A stretch of DNA of 63,426 nucleotides from Clostridia bacterium. Lineage in GTDB: Bacteria > Bacillota > Clostridia > Christensenellales > UBA1242. The translations under genes were made by a program, and so were the position numbers. Shown here piece after piece: positions 60,850 through 63,426 of the stretch (its first letter is position 1; each line of letters starts with the position of its first letter). Below the pieces are notes generated by a model. The model ran no database searches. It saw only the letters and a program-made list of their open reading frames with translations, and was not told the DNA's origin. Where the stretch lies: positions 1-63,426 of the forward strand of contig JAAWCQ010000001.1 of assembly GCA_022793335.1 (NCBI GenBank). The letters run 5' to 3'.

Positions 60850-63426
60850 ATGAAAAATTTGAAAATCAACAAGTTTATTTTCTCTTTTATCGTAATTCTG
60901 ACAGTTTTGCTTTCTGGAATTTTGCTTACAACGACATTCAAACAGCCAGAACAAAAAACTGAGGGCGTGACAGGCACTATAAAAGTTATACCAAAGATTT
61001 ATTGGTATAACAACCCATTGACCAACACCTATACCTATGAAGATATGGGATATCCGTATGGCAATGTTGGAGTGCCAAAACTTAATGGAAATTATACTTT
61101 AAGAACAGGAACATATCAAAATTCTAGAGGTATTCCGATATCAAGTATACCAAATAACAATGGTTGGGATTATTTTATTGGTTATCTTACATTGACAGGC
61201 TTTGATACCAGTGGAACGACTGCAATTGACGCAATAGTAAATGAAAGAGGTCAAAAGCCAATAACCTATGCTGATGATCAAGAGGTTTATTTGCAATATG
61301 TTTGGAATGGATCTTCAAAGCGCACTCTTGATATTGATGTAAACCTTTATAGCAAGGGGTTTGGAGTTTCAAATTACATATTAAGTGATTCTCCATTCAG
61401 TTATGAAAATTCTTCTCAAAATCATAATATAACTTTTAATCAATATCTTTATGATGAATTTTCATTAAGCGTTGACCCTACAATTTTCTCAAGTAAGACA
61501 ACTACAAAATATTTAGCAGTTGTTTGTGCACCTAAAAGATTTTATGCTGAATATTCGTTGTATAGTGGGGAGTATTTTGGAGATGGAACAACTGGAGTCA
61601 AATCAATAAATATAAGATTTGGTGATTATTATTCTGTACCATCTGGTACACCTAGAAAAAATCATTATACTTTTGAAAAATGGAATGCTTATCGATATGG
61701 TCCAAATTCAAAATCTCTTGATATATCAAATAGTGTTCTTTTTACAGATCCAGATATGTTAAGTATCTCTGCAAGATGGATAGCAAATACAGAGACAATC
61801 AAACTGATGAGGAATGACAATACTCAAGATTTTGCAACGACCACTATTGAGTGGGGGTATAGTATACCTAATGTTTCTACGCCTACACGAGCTGGTTATT
61901 CTTTCTTGGGTTATTTTGATTCTGCTTCTGGTGGTACGCAATATATTGATGCGAATGGCAAAGGGTTAAAGTCGCATGATTTGGAAAACGCTACTTTGTA
62001 TGCGCACTGGTTGCCAAATCAATATACAGTGACATTTAATGCTAATGGGGGAAGCATTCCATCATCAAGCAATTGGACTGGAAGCGGCTCTTCTGCGCAA
62101 AAGTCATTAAATTTTGATAGCAACTATGGCACGCTTCCAAATCCTACAAGAACGGGATATAATTTCACAGGATGGTATACAGCGTCGAGCGGCGGAAGCA
62201 AAGTTGAAAGCAACACAATTTTAAAGAATGCAAACAACCATACCCTTTATGCGCACTGGGATGGCAAGCCATATACGGTTGTATATAATCCAGGCTATTC
62301 GGGTGCATCAGCCGCATCCCATACAGGTTTCAAATATGGCTCGTCTACTGCGCTTAGGACGATAAGTGCTTTAGGTTTCAGTCGGAATGGTTATGACTTT
62401 AAAGGCTGGGCAACAAGTAAAAATGGAGGAGTGGTCTATTCAAACGGTCAGAGTGTAAGCAATCTAAGCTCGAACGGAGGAGAAGTAAATCTGTTTGCAG
62501 TATGGCAGGCAAAAACATATACACTGACAGCGAATGCAAACGGTGGAAGCATTCCAACAACAAGTGGTTGGAGTGGAAGCGGAGCAAGTGCAACTAAAAC
62601 GATAACATTTGATTCTACATACGGCACTCTTCCAACTCCAACCCGAACAGGTCATACCTTTGCAGGCTGGTATACAGCGGCAAGTAGTGGAGAAGCTGTG
62701 AGTGCAACAACAGGAGTGACAACAACAGGAAACAGAACAATCTATGCACACTGGACAGTCAACAGCTATACGCTTACAGCAGATGCGAACATGACAGGAG
62801 CAACATTCACAAGTGTGCCAAGTGACTGGAATGGAAGTGGTACAACAAGGACAAGAAGCGTAATTTACAATACAAGTTATGGCACTCTACCAACACCAGC
62901 AAAAGAAGGATATATCTTCTTAGGTTGGTATACAGCAGCAAGCGGAGGCTCAAGCGTGTACAGCACAACTACAATGGGCGCAGGAAATACTAGAATCTAT
63001 GCACACTGGGAAAGGACATGGGCAGCAGACGCAACGGGTATAGACTTAAGCGGACTAGGCGGAAGCGGAACAGTTGGCGACCCATATATTATCGATAGCG
63101 AGCTGGATATTGCCTTCTTAGCATTGCAGACAAGTAAAAATGTCACCTTTGATGGAAAATATTTCAAGCAGAACGCAAACATAGACCTTGCAGGAAAGAC
63201 ATGGCTGCCAATAGGAAATGCAACAACAGCATTCCAAGGGAGCTATGACGGAAATGGATACTTGATAACAAACATCACAACAATAGCCAATGGCCAATTG
63301 AATTATTCAAATGTAGGTCTATTTGGCTATACAAGAAATGCAACGATAAAGAATGTGAATATCATATCTGGCACTATTCAAGGCTATGATTATGTTGGCT
63401 CGATAGTCGGCAACCTCAACAATGGA
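60850..63426 (+). CDS. InlB-repeat/GLUG surface protein (3' truncated)
   Basis: The frame starts at an ATG with an AAGGAGGG site and is still open at the window end (859 codons). It has a signal/membrane segment (about 8-30), a unique N-terminal domain (about 40-290), about six InlB B repeats (about 290-720; each with a GYxFxGW core and most ending YAHW) and the beginning of a GLUG region (FQGSYDGNG near 795). One repeat (GFKYGSSTALRTIS, then SRNGYDFKGWATS) is nearly the same as one in the 33374 protein, showing recent exchange or duplication. The promoter has a G9 tract. Confidence 0.92.
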   Translation, partial: MKNLKINKFIFSFIVILTVLLSGILLTTTFKQPEQKTEGVTGTIKVIPKIYWYNNPLTNTYTYEDMGYPYGNVGVPKLNGNYTLRTGTYQNSRGIPISSIPNNNGWDYFIGYLTLTGFDTSGTTAIDAIVNERGQKPITYADDQEVYLQYVWNGSSKRTLDIDVNLYSKGFGVSNYILSDSPFSYENSSQNHNITFNQYLYDEFSLSVDPTIFSSKTTTKYLAVVCAPKRFYAEYSLYSGEYFGDGTTGVKSINIRFGDYYSVPSGTPRKNHYTFEKWNAYRYGPNSKSLDISNSVLFTDPDMLSISARWIANTETIKLMRNDNTQDFATTTIEWGYSIPNVSTPTRAGYSFLGYFDSASGGTQYIDANGKGLKSHDLENATLYAHWLPNQYTVTFNANGGSIPSSSNWTGSGSSAQKSLNFDSNYGTLPNPTRTGYNFTGWYTASSGGSKVESNTILKNANNHTLYAHWDGKPYTVVYNPGYSGASAASHTGFKYGSSTALRTISALGFSRNGYDFKGWATSKNGGVVYSNGQSVSNLSSNGGEVNLFAVWQAKTYTLTANANGGSIPTTSGWSGSGASATKTITFDSTYGTLPTPTRTGHTFAGWYTAASSGEAVSATTGVTTTGNRTIYAHWTVNSYTLTADANMTGATFTSVPSDWNGSGTTRTRSVIYNTSYGTLPTPAKEGYIFLGWYTAASGGSSVYSTTTMGAGNTRIYAHWERTWAADATGIDLSGLGGSGTVGDPYIIDSELDIAFLALQTSKNVTFDGKYFKQNANIDLAGKTWLPIGNATTAFQGSYDGNGYLITNITTIANGQLNYSNVGLFGYTRNATIKNVNIISGTIQGYDYVGSIVGNLNNG

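Noticed and set aside
60850-63426. Repeats in the InlB-type genes as a CRISPR array
   Set aside because: They are coding, of variable length and degenerate; no spacer-repeat regularity.

Overview
The window is an AT-rich stretch from a spore-forming, meso-diaminopimelate-type Firmicute. Sporulation genes (spoVG, spoIIGA, sigE, sigG, a YlmC/YmxH gene and a probable spoVM) and the DAP-type MurE signature (DNPR) show this directly. An uncultured gut clostridium is the likely source, but that is inference. The coding content is chromosomal; I saw no rRNA, tRNA, CRISPR array or insertion sequence.

Layout. 1-9.3 kb: the 3' end of a large GLUG-repeat surface protein, hypothetical genes, UPF0371, a diacylglycerol glycosyltransferase, DegV, an SDR enzyme and spoVG. 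9.4-30 kb: an extended division and cell-wall cluster (hydrolase, MurF-like ligase, ddl, murE, mraY, murD, ftsW, murA, ftsQ/divIB, ftsA, ftsZ) running into spoIIGA-sigE-sigG-ylmC and nrdR. murG and murC are absent between ftsW and murA, where small TM2 and XRE genes sit. 30-33 kb: feoA, feoB and a 31-codon SpoVM-like gene. 33-48 kb: the accessory region, with three large InlB-repeat/GLUG surface proteins, a helD-ppa group flanked by two radical-SAM fragments, and a diversity-generating retroelement (DGR). 48-60.6 kb: rpmB, the asp23/DAK pair, two paralogous HExxH proteins, tlyA, a coat-like protein, prfB with its programmed frameshift, tsaD and a U32 peptidase. 60.8 kb to the end: the 5' part of another InlB-repeat/GLUG protein.

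The most interesting system is a surface-variation region that combines two mechanisms. First, three surface-protein genes (33374, 39512, 60850) each have a run of exactly nine G inside the spacer between a TTGACA-like -35 and a TAAAAT-like -10. This is the architecture of slipped-strand, phase-variable promoters. Second, the fourth paralog (45134) has an ordinary promoter and no G run, but is the target of a complete DGR: reverse transcriptase (42805), Avd (43916), template repeat (44784-44905, minus strand) and variable repeat (46180-46301). TR and VR are 122 bp each and differ at 12 positions, every one an adenine in the TR. The VR lies in the interior of the protein, at the end of a lectin-like domain, not at the C-terminus. 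A decayed VR-like copy lies 30 kb away between murE and mraY. The TR RNA can be delimited: an extended -10 promoter, a hairpin at its predicted first base, and a terminator shared with avd.

Other notable points are a perfect 21-bp inverted repeat inside the 39512 gene, a perfect fit to leaderless promoters at four genes, and the two ends of the window, which read as two in-frame halves of one surface-protein gene.
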